DNA of 7,782 nt from JAFGHJ01 sp964631335 (GCA_964631335.1 CAZVXD010000083.1:1-7782); one strand, 5' to 3'; shown: positions 1 through 6,244, numbered from the stretch's first letter. The notes: generated from the sequence alone by a model not told the origin. Program-made: numbers and translations.

Positions 1-273
1 ACGGTAAAAATTGTCAGAATATGCGGCAAATGTCCTGTATACGAAGTGGGTGACAAATTCTTCATCAAACAAGGATACAAACTCGAAAGCGAAATTCCGG
101 TGTGCATGCACTCTCTGGCTTCTATAATGCCATACTACAACGCTTTCGCGAAAGGGATTTCCGCTAAAGAACTCGGTCTAGGAAGAGAAAAAAACCTTTT
201 TGTCCAGTGTCTCGATCCGCACGATTTGACGGACGGAGGCACGGTAACTATGGAAATTCAAAAAAATGAATAA
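1..273 (+). CDS. TIGR04076-like small protein, 5' end cut by window
   Basis: The reading frame is open from the first base and stops at TAA 271-273, giving at least 90 residues. The visible chain begins TVKIVRICGKCPVYEVGDKF, then has VCMHSLASIMPYYNAF, a KELGLG turn and VQCLDPHDLTDGGTVTMEI. This layout (CPV-x-x-VGD near the start, a CMH/CIH helix, a YY-x-A-x-x-KG segment and a C-terminal QCLDP...GGTV strand) matches my memory of the TIGR04076 family of unknown function. Family members start only a few residues before this point, so little is probably missing. An internal GTG at 46 would remove the conserved GKCPV strand and is not a credible start. The gene overlaps rpe by 8 bp, so the two are probably translated together. 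No enzymatic role can be assigned. Confidence 0.75.
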   Translation, partial: TVKIVRICGKCPVYEVGDKFFIKQGYKLESEIPVCMHSLASIMPYYNAFAKGISAKELGLGREKNLFVQCLDPHDLTDGGTVTMEIQKNE

Positions 274-916
274 TAAAATCCACGTATCGGTATCTATTCT
301 GGCAGAGGATTTCTCTATACTCGGAGAAAACTTAAAAATCATTGAAAAGGCAGGCGGAGATTCCGTGCATCTCGATGTTATTGACGGAGTTTTCGCTCCG
401 AATTTGACATTCGGACCGGTAGTAATAAAAGGAATAAAAAAATTAACCAAACTTCCTCTCCAAGCGCATTTAATGATACAATATCCGGAAAAATATATTG
501 AAGATTTTATCGAAGCGGGCTGCTATCTAATTTATTTTCATCTGGAATCCGACGGAAATCCTGAAAAAATAATAAAAAAAATACATGATACGAAAGCCGA
601 ATGCGGGATAGTTCTAAACCCGGATACGTCCGCGGACGCGGTTATACCTTATTTAGACCAGATTGATTCTGTCCTCATAATGTGCGTATACCCCGGTTTT
701 TCAGGCCAGAAGTTTATTCCCGAAGTTCTTTCAAAAATAAAAAAAATAAGAGAATTGCGCCCTGACATCGATATAGCAGTCGACGGAGGCATAAACGACG
801 ATACAATCGATTCTGTGTTAGAAGCCGGCGCTAATGTTATTATAACGAATTCATATGTTTTCTCATCAAAAGACAGAGCTAAAGCCATCAGGCGGTTAAA
901 AGGTTTAAATGAGTGA
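266..916 (+). CDS. rpe: Ribulose-phosphate 3-epimerase
   Basis: A 216-residue TIM-barrel enzyme of normal length that interconverts ribulose 5-phosphate and xylulose 5-phosphate in the cytoplasmic pentose phosphate pathway. The family signatures appear in order: SIL at 10-12, HLDVIDG (metal ligand His35, catalytic Asp37), PNLTFGP, AHLMIQ (His68), GIVLNPDT, PGFSGQKF (143-150) and VDGGIN (catalytic Asp173). All four metal or acid-base positions are present. Two departures from the usual pattern are Tyr142 where Asn or Glu normally precedes PGFGGQ, and Asn195-Ser196 where Gly-Ser normally closes the phosphate site. A related ketose-phosphate epimerase is therefore a minor alternative. The ATG at 266 lies inside the end of the preceding gene, and the 3' end overlaps guaA by 8 bp. 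There is no clear ribosome binding site, which fits coupling to the upstream gene. Confidence 0.9.
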   Translation: MNNKIHVSVSILAEDFSILGENLKIIEKAGGDSVHLDVIDGVFAPNLTFGPVVIKGIKKLTKLPLQAHLMIQYPEKYIEDFIEAGCYLIYFHLESDGNPEKIIKKIHDTKAECGIVLNPDTSADAVIPYLDQIDSVLIMCVYPGFSGQKFIPEVLSKIKKIRELRPDIDIAVDGGINDDTIDSVLEAGANVIITNSYVFSSKDRAKAIRRLKGLNE

Positions 917-2426
917 GCAAATCGCAATACTGGATTTTGGTTCTCAGTATACCCATCTTATAGCCCGAAGGATAAGAGAACTCAAAACACGTGCTCTAGT
1001 ATTTTCGCCAAAAACTCCCGCGAAAAATTTAGCCGATTCTAAAGGAATAATTCTATCGGGAAGTCCCTGGAGTGTAATCGAAAATAACGCTCCAATACCA
1101 GACAAAAAGATATTTGAATTAGGCATTCCGATTTTAGGAATATGCTATGGTTTGCAGCTGATCGGAAAGATTTTCGGAGGAGATGTTTTAAACTCTCCAA
1201 AAAGAGAATACGGGTATTCCGAGTTTTACCCCGTAAGTGATTCTCTTTTTGAAGGGATTCAGGAAAAAACTACGGTTTGGATGAGCCATGGTGACAAATT
1301 AATCAAAATACCACCCGGATTCAAAGTTATAGGAAAAACGCCCAATTCTGAGTTCGCCGCGATAAAAAAAGAAAATATTTACGGTCTTCAATTCCACCCG
1401 GAAGTAACTCACACACCGGAAGGAAAAAAAATACTGGAAAACTTCCTGTATTCAATATGCAAAGCACAAGGCGATTGGACCCCTTCTTCTCTTTTGGAGA
1501 TTGCTCAAAAAGAGATAAAGAGTAAATACAGAGATAAAGGCAAGGCTGTTCTTGCTTACAGCGGAGGAGTTGACTCTACAGTATCCGCAGTTCTTGCAAA
1601 AAGAATTCTAGGAGATAAATTCATCCCGGTATTTGTTGACACCGGACTTATGAGAAAAGGAGAATCAAAAGAAATAGAAGAAATATCCGAAAAACTCGGT
1701 CTCGGTGTAAAAATCGTAAACGCACAAAAATATTTCCTGAATGCATTAAAAGATGTAGTCGATCCTGAAAAGAAAAGAACGATAATCGGCAGAGAATTTA
1801 TACAGGTCTTTGAAAAAGAAGCAAAGAAAATAGGAGCGAAATATTTGATACAGGGAACTCTTTACCCCGATAGGATCGAAAGCATTTCCGATATCGGACC
1901 TTCTCATACAATAAAGAAACATCATAATGTCGGAGGGCTTCCCGAAAAAATGGAACTTAAATTAATGGAACCTTTGAAAGATTTCTTCAAAGACGAGGTA
2001 AGAAAAATCGCTAAATTAATTAAAATACCCGAAGAAGTTTACGGCAGACATCCTTTTCCGGGCCCCGGTCTCGCAGTTAGAATCCTCGGAGAAGTAACAA
2101 AAGAAAGGATAAATATTTTGCAAGAAGCAGACTACATATTTATAAAAACTTTAAAAGGACTTAATTTATACGATTCAATATGGCAGGCATTCGCTGTATT
2201 CATACCTGTCAAAACCGTAGGGGTAATGGGAGATACCCGTACATATTCAAACCTAATAGCTTTGAGAGCTGTCACAAGTGAAGACGGCATGACTGCCGAC
2301 TGGTTTCCGTTCGAAAGAGATGATCTTAAAAAAATAGCCTGCCGAATCTTGAACGAGGTCTCCGGAGTCAATAGAGTGGTTTACGATATAAGTTCTAAAC
2401 CTCCGTCGACCATTGAATGGGAATAA
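909..2426 (+). CDS. guaA: GMP synthase (glutamine-hydrolysing)
   Basis: Converts XMP, ATP and glutamine to GMP in the last step of guanine nucleotide synthesis. The 505-residue chain is the fused bacterial form. The N-terminal class I glutamine amidotransferase opens with ILDFGSQYTHLIARRIRE, has the nucleophile Cys79 in GICYG, and His163 and Glu165 in QFHPE. The ATP-pyrophosphatase domain has the PP-loop SGGVDS at 218-223, followed by IIGREF and QGTLYPD. The dimerisation domain has PFPGPGLAVR (382-391), DGMTADW and the canonical terminus SKPPSTIEWE. Every expected catalytic motif is intact. The start ATG overlaps the end of rpe by 8 bp, with a weak AAAAGG about 5 bases upstream. The last codons overlap the start of the next gene by 10 bp, so guaA is embedded in the operon. 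Confidence 0.98.
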   Translation: MSEQIAILDFGSQYTHLIARRIRELKTRALVFSPKTPAKNLADSKGIILSGSPWSVIENNAPIPDKKIFELGIPILGICYGLQLIGKIFGGDVLNSPKREYGYSEFYPVSDSLFEGIQEKTTVWMSHGDKLIKIPPGFKVIGKTPNSEFAAIKKENIYGLQFHPEVTHTPEGKKILENFLYSICKAQGDWTPSSLLEIAQKEIKSKYRDKGKAVLAYSGGVDSTVSAVLAKRILGDKFIPVFVDTGLMRKGESKEIEEISEKLGLGVKIVNAQKYFLNALKDVVDPEKKRTIIGREFIQVFEKEAKKIGAKYLIQGTLYPDRIESISDIGPSHTIKKHHNVGGLPEKMELKLMEPLKDFFKDEVRKIAKLIKIPEEVYGRHPFPGPGLAVRILGEVTKERINILQEADYIFIKTLKGLNLYDSIWQAFAVFIPVKTVGVMGDTRTYSNLIALRAVTSEDGMTADWFPFERDDLKKIACRILNEVSGVNRVVYDISSKPPSTIEWE

Positions 2427-3355
2427 TACTTTTTTTTGTATCCATATCCGAGCTACTTTTACCATCAGGAATTCAAATTCTAAAAGACGAAAATTGTAGG
2501 ATAAAGGAAGTTTCAGTCGGTATAGAATTAAACCCTTCGGCAAAAATAAACTCTGCCGGAAAAAATTTCTTTGAAAAAACCGGCTACAATTATTTTTATC
2601 TCAAAGATATGGATTCAATTGCAACCCTTACCCGTTTCATAAAACTACTTTCACAAAACAAAATTTTCTCACAAAGGAATGAAGATGGTCCGACTAATTT
2701 ACTCCGTCTCACGCTCAATGATATAAACGGAAATTCCTCTCCCATTATTAGTATAACTGTTAGTATTACCGGAAAAATAAACGAAGAAAAAATAATAGAT
2801 ATAGTCAACTTGATTCCCGATACATTGATTTCGAATTCCAACGCATACTATAAACTAAAAAGAGTGGTCGGCAAACATATTTATCCGGGAAAAGAAAACT
2901 TTATAGCAAACATTTCACCTTCTCCTTTTTCTGAAGATTTCTGCGTTTTTCTTGTTTTTTTAAAACTCATGAATAACAGAAATCTTAAAATAAGATTCTC
3001 TCCGGAAACAGCCCCTTCTCCATTTCTTATTTATGTGTCAAAAGATAAAATCAAATCGATTTTCATTAAACCCCAAAAGAACGAAATCAAAAGGGCTGTT
3101 CAGGAAGTTTTAAACTGGATTGAAATTCTTTCTCTTGAGAAAAACAAAAGCAGATGCCTGATTCTAACCCATTCCATGGGAATAGAAAAGACCGCATTTA
3201 AGAATTGGGTGAAAGAAATGAAAGGATTAGAAGATATAGAAGTCCAAAAAGCGTGGGAGAAATATTTGACTGATGGTTTTGTTGCTTCACTGGATTCTTA
3301 TCTTACAGAGAGAATCAAGAAAATTTTTCCGGAAAGCGCTATAAATTTAGAATGA
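2417..3355 (+). CDS. Degenerate M16 (insulinase-fold) peptidase-like protein lacking the zinc motif
   Basis: A 312-residue protein with no obvious close family. Read against the M16 layout, its segments fall in the right order. LLLPSGIQILKDENCRIKEV followed by SVGIEL resembles the opening LPNGLRVVL...VSVGLWV strands. YNYFYLKDMDSIATLTRFIK at 58-76 resembles the YxxYxLRxLSEDLDKAL segment. ITVSITGKINEEKIIDIVN resembles VTVVGDFDPEELLALVE. Residues 160-237 (NFIANISPSPF, then FLIYVS, then a long helix) resemble the second subdomain, and QKAWEKYL resembles the final helix. The HxxEH zinc-binding helix is absent, and the chain is much shorter than typical single-unit M16 proteins of about 420 residues. 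If related, it would be a non-catalytic subunit or scaffold. The ATG directly follows an in-frame TGA and is the only reasonable start. The first ten residues are hydrophobic but uncharged, so export is uncertain. The gene overlaps guaA by 10 bp and the VWA gene by 4 bp. The coding call is firm; the family assignment is inference. Confidence 0.5.
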   Translation: MGIILFFVSISELLLPSGIQILKDENCRIKEVSVGIELNPSAKINSAGKNFFEKTGYNYFYLKDMDSIATLTRFIKLLSQNKIFSQRNEDGPTNLLRLTLNDINGNSSPIISITVSITGKINEEKIIDIVNLIPDTLISNSNAYYKLKRVVGKHIYPGKENFIANISPSPFSEDFCVFLVFLKLMNNRNLKIRFSPETAPSPFLIYVSKDKIKSIFIKPQKNEIKRAVQEVLNWIEILSLEKNKSRCLILTHSMGIEKTAFKNWVKEMKGLEDIEVQKAWEKYLTDGFVASLDSYLTERIKKIFPESAINLE

Positions 3356-4968
3356 AAATGCGCATTACCCAGTGGGTTATTCTGGGACTACTTATATTGA
3401 TGATTTTTCACCCGGGTTTTCATTTCAAGAAAAAAATTACACCTTACGGAATCCTATTAATAGATAAGAGCGAATCGATGAAATCAGCGAAAGAGGTAGA
3501 AATCGAATCGCACCATACCATAAAAAAGTTTTATTTCGGAACGGAAGAAACCGGGACCGACATAGGAAAGGCAATACTTAAAGCATCGAAGACCCTCCCG
3601 GACGCAAGCTTCATAATCCTATATTCGGACGGCTCAAATACAAAAGGGACAAATCCGATAAAATTAGCAGACAAAATAGGAATACCTATTTATTTCGTAC
3701 TTCCAGAAATCAAGGATAAAGCTTACACAGGACTTATATCCGCTTACGGACCTAATTCAATCGAAGAAGGTGATTCGGCAAAAATTACAGTATATTACAA
3801 AATCCCCGATACGGCTCTCCTGGAAATAAACACAGAAAATCAAACGATTAAAGAAAATATAAAAAAGGAAGGTATATTAAACTTTGCTTTCATGCCTTCT
3901 CCCGGTAAAAAAAATATACGGATAAACCTCCTGATCGATAAGGACACAATAGATAGAACAAACCTATCACTCGATGTTAGAAAAAAACGAAAATTACTAA
4001 TAATAAGTGAGCCGCCGGATTGGAACTACAAATTCGTTAGACGTTACTTCGAAGATAAAAATTGGGAAGTAGGCACAAACGAAAAAGATAATATTCGTCT
4101 TCATCTCTCACAAAACATTGACATCATTTGCTTCTTAAATGATCCTGTTAAATACAAAGAAAATATAGAAAACTATCTAAAAAAAATGGGTAAAGTAATC
4201 GTTATAAGCCCGGTTACTTCAAATCTGAATTTCTTACCAGTAATAGCTCCAACCTTAACCAAATACTCGGGAAAACTCCCGGAAAGCTATTTTTTAAAAC
4301 CGGGTGGGGTCAGGAGGAATTCAAAAGCACTTTCGGTAAACGGGGAAACTCTCGGATATAAGATGCAATACGCAGAGGGTTCGGTTATTCAGCTCATTTA
4401 TCTTGAACTATGGAAACTCGCCCTGTCCGCGGGACAACTATATCCTCAAAATTTCTTCGAGGAACTAATGGATAAATCATTGAAAGAATTAATATCCGAA
4501 GAAACATCCATATATTATTCCAATAGATTACTGGAAGGAAACGATTTTATCATCAAATTCAAAGAAAATGAAAATTCGGTTAAAGAATTATACTGGGACA
4601 GAAAACAAATAAAATTTTCAGAAGATTCTATAGTATTTAGACAGCCGGACCCCGGTTTACATTATTTCAAGCTAAACTTGCAATCACATAGTATCGAAGA
4701 TTCCGTCCTTGTCGTAAGTGCACCAAAAGACAGATTGGGCTTAGACACCCTGATGCTTAAAGGTATAGCCGCGATGAGCGGAGGCGGGGAATGGTATAAG
4801 GATTTTGGCAAAAAAAATTTCGAGCCAAAAGAAAAAGAAATATGGATAAACCTGCGACACAATTGGTTTTTTATTATTTCTTTATTGTTCTTAATATTCT
4901 TTGACTGGTTTTTATGGATGAGAAAAAAAATAAAATTTAACAGTATAAAGACCTTTCTTCGCCTATAG
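3352..4968 (+). CDS. Membrane-anchored VWA protein with amidotransferase-like domain (COG5426-type)
   Basis: A 538-residue membrane protein. A short basic N-terminus (MKMR) precedes one transmembrane helix at about 7-20. A VWA domain follows with a complete metal-ion-dependent adhesion site: D38-x-S40-x-S42 in IDKSES, Thr69 in TGTDIGKA, and Asp93 in YSDG. A beta-rich segment spans about 125-210. RKLLIISEPPDWNYKFVRRYF at 213-233 matches the start of the amidotransferase-like domain in large VWA/Bat-like membrane proteins, which usually lacks a catalytic cysteine. The C-terminal pattern (SGGGEWYKD, then a helix at about 504-523, then a lysine-rich tail) also fits that group. The inferred topology puts both ends in the cytoplasm and the VWA region in the periplasm. 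It lacks the first N-terminal helix of the BatA-like region found in longer relatives. The start overlaps the upstream stop as ATGA. Its ligand is unknown. Confidence 0.78.
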   Translation: MKMRITQWVILGLLILMIFHPGFHFKKKITPYGILLIDKSESMKSAKEVEIESHHTIKKFYFGTEETGTDIGKAILKASKTLPDASFIILYSDGSNTKGTNPIKLADKIGIPIYFVLPEIKDKAYTGLISAYGPNSIEEGDSAKITVYYKIPDTALLEINTENQTIKENIKKEGILNFAFMPSPGKKNIRINLLIDKDTIDRTNLSLDVRKKRKLLIISEPPDWNYKFVRRYFEDKNWEVGTNEKDNIRLHLSQNIDIICFLNDPVKYKENIENYLKKMGKVIVISPVTSNLNFLPVIAPTLTKYSGKLPESYFLKPGGVRRNSKALSVNGETLGYKMQYAEGSVIQLIYLELWKLALSAGQLYPQNFFEELMDKSLKELISEETSIYYSNRLLEGNDFIIKFKENENSVKELYWDRKQIKFSEDSIVFRQPDPGLHYFKLNLQSHSIEDSVLVVSAPKDRLGLDTLMLKGIAAMSGGGEWYKDFGKKNFEPKEKEIWINLRHNWFFIISLLFLIFFDWFLWMRKKIKFNSIKTFLRL

Positions 4969-5479
4969 TAGTTGCTTCTCCGTGACCCGGATAAACGATA
5001 GTTTGATCCGGCAAATTCATTAATTTTTCTCTAATACTTCTGAAAATAGCTTTTTCGCTGCCTCCCGCGAAAGATGTATTACCCCAACCGCCGGAAAATA
5101 AAGTATCACCCGAAAAAAGACTTTCTCCTAAAAGAAAACAACAGCTTCCCGGTGTATGCCCGGGAGTATACATAACCGAAATTTCTTTCCCATCGAACTG
5201 TATCTTTGCGCCATCCTTAAGCTCTATATCTGCTTCGGCTATACCGTCTAAAGGATGTATCGCTACTTTTGCAGAAGTCGCCTCCAAAACCGCTGGCAGC
5301 GCTCTGATATGATCGAAATGATTATGGGTAAGAAGTATCAAATCTATTTGAAGGGCGGAAACAGATTCCAATATTCGGTTCGGTTCTTCTCCCGGATCTA
5401 TTATAATTCCCTTCTTTTCTCCCTTAAGGATATAACAATTTGTTTCTAAAATTCCAACCGTTAATTTTTCTATATTCAT
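4937..5479 (-). CDS. Metallo-beta-lactamase-fold hydrolase, glyoxalase II-like (YcbL type)
   Basis: A 180-residue cytoplasmic hydrolase of the small glyoxalase-II-like group, which commonly hydrolyses thioesters. The family opening TVGILETNCYIL is followed by IIIDPGEEPNRIL. The metal-binding set is complete: His52, His54, Asp56 and His57 in THNHFDH, His108 in TPGHTPGS, Asp125 in FSGDTLF, and His166 in YPGHGEATTIGEE. The protein stops at ERSLYC, where relatives usually continue with a short Asn-Pro-Phe-like tail, so the extreme C-terminus is slightly shortened. The last 32 bp overlap the end of the convergent VWA gene. The ATG (complement of 5477-5479) gives the expected family N-terminus, although the upstream sequence has no strong ribosome binding site. 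It diverges from perR across the 332-bp intergenic region. The substrate cannot be read from the sequence. Confidence 0.9.
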   Translation of the reverse strand: MNIEKLTVGILETNCYILKGEKKGIIIDPGEEPNRILESVSALQIDLILLTHNHFDHIRALPAVLEATSAKVAIHPLDGIAEADIELKDGAKIQFDGKEISVMYTPGHTPGSCCFLLGESLFSGDTLFSGGWGNTSFAGGSEKAIFRSIREKLMNLPDQTIVYPGHGEATTIGEERSLYC

Positions 5480-5501
5480 CTTATTTATTTAAATAATCTA
5501 A

Positions 5502-5533
5502 ACTATAAATACTTTATTTCAATTCTTTGTCAA
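5502..5533 (-). promoter_or_regulatory. Possible promoter of the hydrolase gene
   Basis: On the minus strand a perfect TTGACA (complement of 5528-5533) is followed by TATAGT (complement of 5502-5507). The spacer is 20 bp, longer than the usual 16-18, which lowers confidence. Transcription would begin roughly 15 bases before the ATG at 5479. Closer -10 alternatives match poorly. Confidence 0.35.
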
Positions 5534-5617
5534 GCATATCCTTTGTTACATTTTCACTATATAGAACACAGAAAAAAATATACGCTGTTCAAAAACACCT
5601 CACCACACCAATTATTC

Positions 5618-5632
5618 ACATGTAGAACATGT
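5618..5632. repeat. Paired ACATGT palindromes
   Basis: ACATGT occurs twice, at 5618-5623 and 5627-5632, separated by AGA. Each unit is itself a palindrome, so the pair is both a direct repeat with a 9-bp period and an inverted repeat. It lies near the middle of the divergent intergenic region, where an operator is plausible, but no regulator can be assigned. Confidence 0.5.
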
Positions 5633-5663
5633 AACGACTAGCTAAATTGTGAGTTTTGGCACG

Positions 5664-5682
5664 GCGGGGTATAAAACCCCGC
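5664..5682. repeat. GC-rich perfect palindrome, REP-like
   Basis: GCGGGGT (5664-5670) and ACCCCGC (5676-5682) form a perfect 7-bp stem around the loop ATAAA. Flanking GGCA at 5658-5661 and TGCC at 5692-5695 may add an outer closure. Neither strand has a T-run after the stem, and the hairpin lies between divergent gene starts, so it is not a normal intrinsic terminator. Its GC richness contrasts sharply with the AT-rich flanks. A dispersed repeat unit or a DNA or RNA structural element are both possible. Confidence 0.55.
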
Positions 5683-5774
5683 GCTACATCATGCCCCGGT
5701 TAACGTCTTTATGCGTAACACTTTGAAAAAATATTTACGACTTTAAGGTTTATAACGGTTACAATTCTGAACCC

Positions 5775-5802
5775 TTGACAAATTTGAAAAATCATTTATT
5801 CT
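5775..5802 (+). promoter_or_regulatory. Promoter of the perR-like operon
   Basis: A perfect -35 box TTGACA (5775-5780) is followed after 16 bp by TATTCT (5797-5802), a four-of-six match to TATAAT. The expected start of transcription is near 5809, only about three bases before the ATG at 5812. The message would be leaderless or nearly so, which agrees with the absence of a Shine-Dalgarno sequence there. A TATAAC at 5751-5756 could serve an alternative upstream start but lacks a well-spaced -35 box. Confidence 0.55.
5786..5800. promoter_or_regulatory. Weak 7-1-7 inverted repeat, possible PerR/Fur-family operator
   Basis: GAAAAAT, a central C, and ATTTATT form a 7-1-7 inverted repeat with five of seven positions symmetric. 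It lies between the -35 and -10 boxes of the perR promoter. Fur-family boxes often have this spacing, and this position would suit autorepression. The match is weak and AT-rich DNA gives such patterns by chance. Confidence 0.22.
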
Positions 5803-5811
5803 ATTACCAAT

Positions 5812-6225
5812 ATGAAAAAAACAAAAGAAATATTAATAGAAAATGGCATCAAACCTTCCATACAACGGATTCAGATATTCAAATTCCTTATGGAAAATAG
5901 GGATCATCCTACCGCTAAGGATATATACGAAAGAATATCCGAAAAAATACCCACACTTTCTAAAACAACAGTTTATAATACTGTAAAGCTTTTTACGGAA
6001 AAAGGAATACTGAACACAATGAAGGTAGTAGAAGGGGAAGTCAGATACGATGTAAACGCAGACTGTCATCCTCATTTTAGATGCAGAAAATGCGGTAATT
6101 TTTACGATTTAGACAGCACAATAATTTTTGAAGATAAAAAAGAAATAGACGGTCATCTGATTGAAGAACAACACGTTTGTTATTCCGGTATTTGTAAGAA
6201 ATGCAGGGAGAAGTTAAATATTTAA
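5812..6225 (+). CDS. perR: Fur-family regulator, PerR-like peroxide sensor
   Basis: A 137-residue transcription factor, the usual length for Fur/PerR proteins. The winged-helix domain includes KPSIQRIQIFKFL, HPTAKDIYERI and the recognition helix SKTTVYNTVKLF (50-61). The structural zinc site is complete, with Cys91 and Cys94 in CRKC and Cys128 and Cys131 in CKKC. By alignment to Bacillus PerR, all five regulatory-metal ligands are present: His32, Asp80, His86, His88 and Asp99. An aspartate at the last position is the PerR-type choice; Fur has glutamate there. The extra Cys85 and Cys123 are unusual. Rubredoxin and peroxiredoxin genes downstream support a peroxide-sensing role, but a metal-sensing Fur relative remains possible. 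There is no ribosome binding site before the ATG, and the promoter sits so close that the transcript is probably leaderless. It diverges from the hydrolase gene. Confidence 0.85.
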   Translation: MKKTKEILIENGIKPSIQRIQIFKFLMENRDHPTAKDIYERISEKIPTLSKTTVYNTVKLFTEKGILNTMKVVEGEVRYDVNADCHPHFRCRKCGNFYDLDSTIIFEDKKEIDGHLIEEQHVCYSGICKKCREKLNI

Positions 6226-6244
6226 ACTGTCGCGAGTTGGAAAA

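Larger units (their letters stand above)
5480..5811. other. Divergent intergenic control region
   Basis: A 332-bp stretch between the divergently transcribed hydrolase and perR-like genes, with no credible gene. It is AT-rich apart from a GC-rich palindrome at 5664-5682. It holds a TTGACA box on each strand, a pair of ACATGT units, and several GTTACA/TGTAAC hexamers (5545-5550, 5630-5635, 5758-5763; the middle one is in the opposite orientation to the other two). No tRNA, riboswitch or standard terminator was recognised. Confidence 0.7.

Noticed and set aside
46..273. GTG at 46 as the start of the first gene
   Set aside because: The frame is open upstream, and residues before it (GKCPVYE) belong to the conserved family strand, so the gene is cut by the window edge.
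4988..5014. CCGGA/TCCGG pairing as a terminator for the VWA gene
   Set aside because: Only 5 bp of stem around a loop of about 15 bases, no T-run, and it lies inside hydrolase coding sequence.
5255..5449. Plus-strand open frame inside the hydrolase gene
   Set aside because: It lies antisense to the conserved metal-binding core and shows no family features or ribosome binding site.
5664..5682. Palindrome as an intrinsic terminator
   Set aside because: There is no T-run on either strand and both neighbouring genes start, not end, near it.
5480..5811. Possible tRNA, riboswitch or small gene in the intergenic region
   Set aside because: No cloverleaf, known aptamer pattern or credible short reading frame with a ribosome binding site was seen.
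6225..6238. AACT/AGTT hairpin after perR
   Set aside because: Only 4 bp of stem and no T-run; rubredoxin follows closely with its own ribosome binding site.
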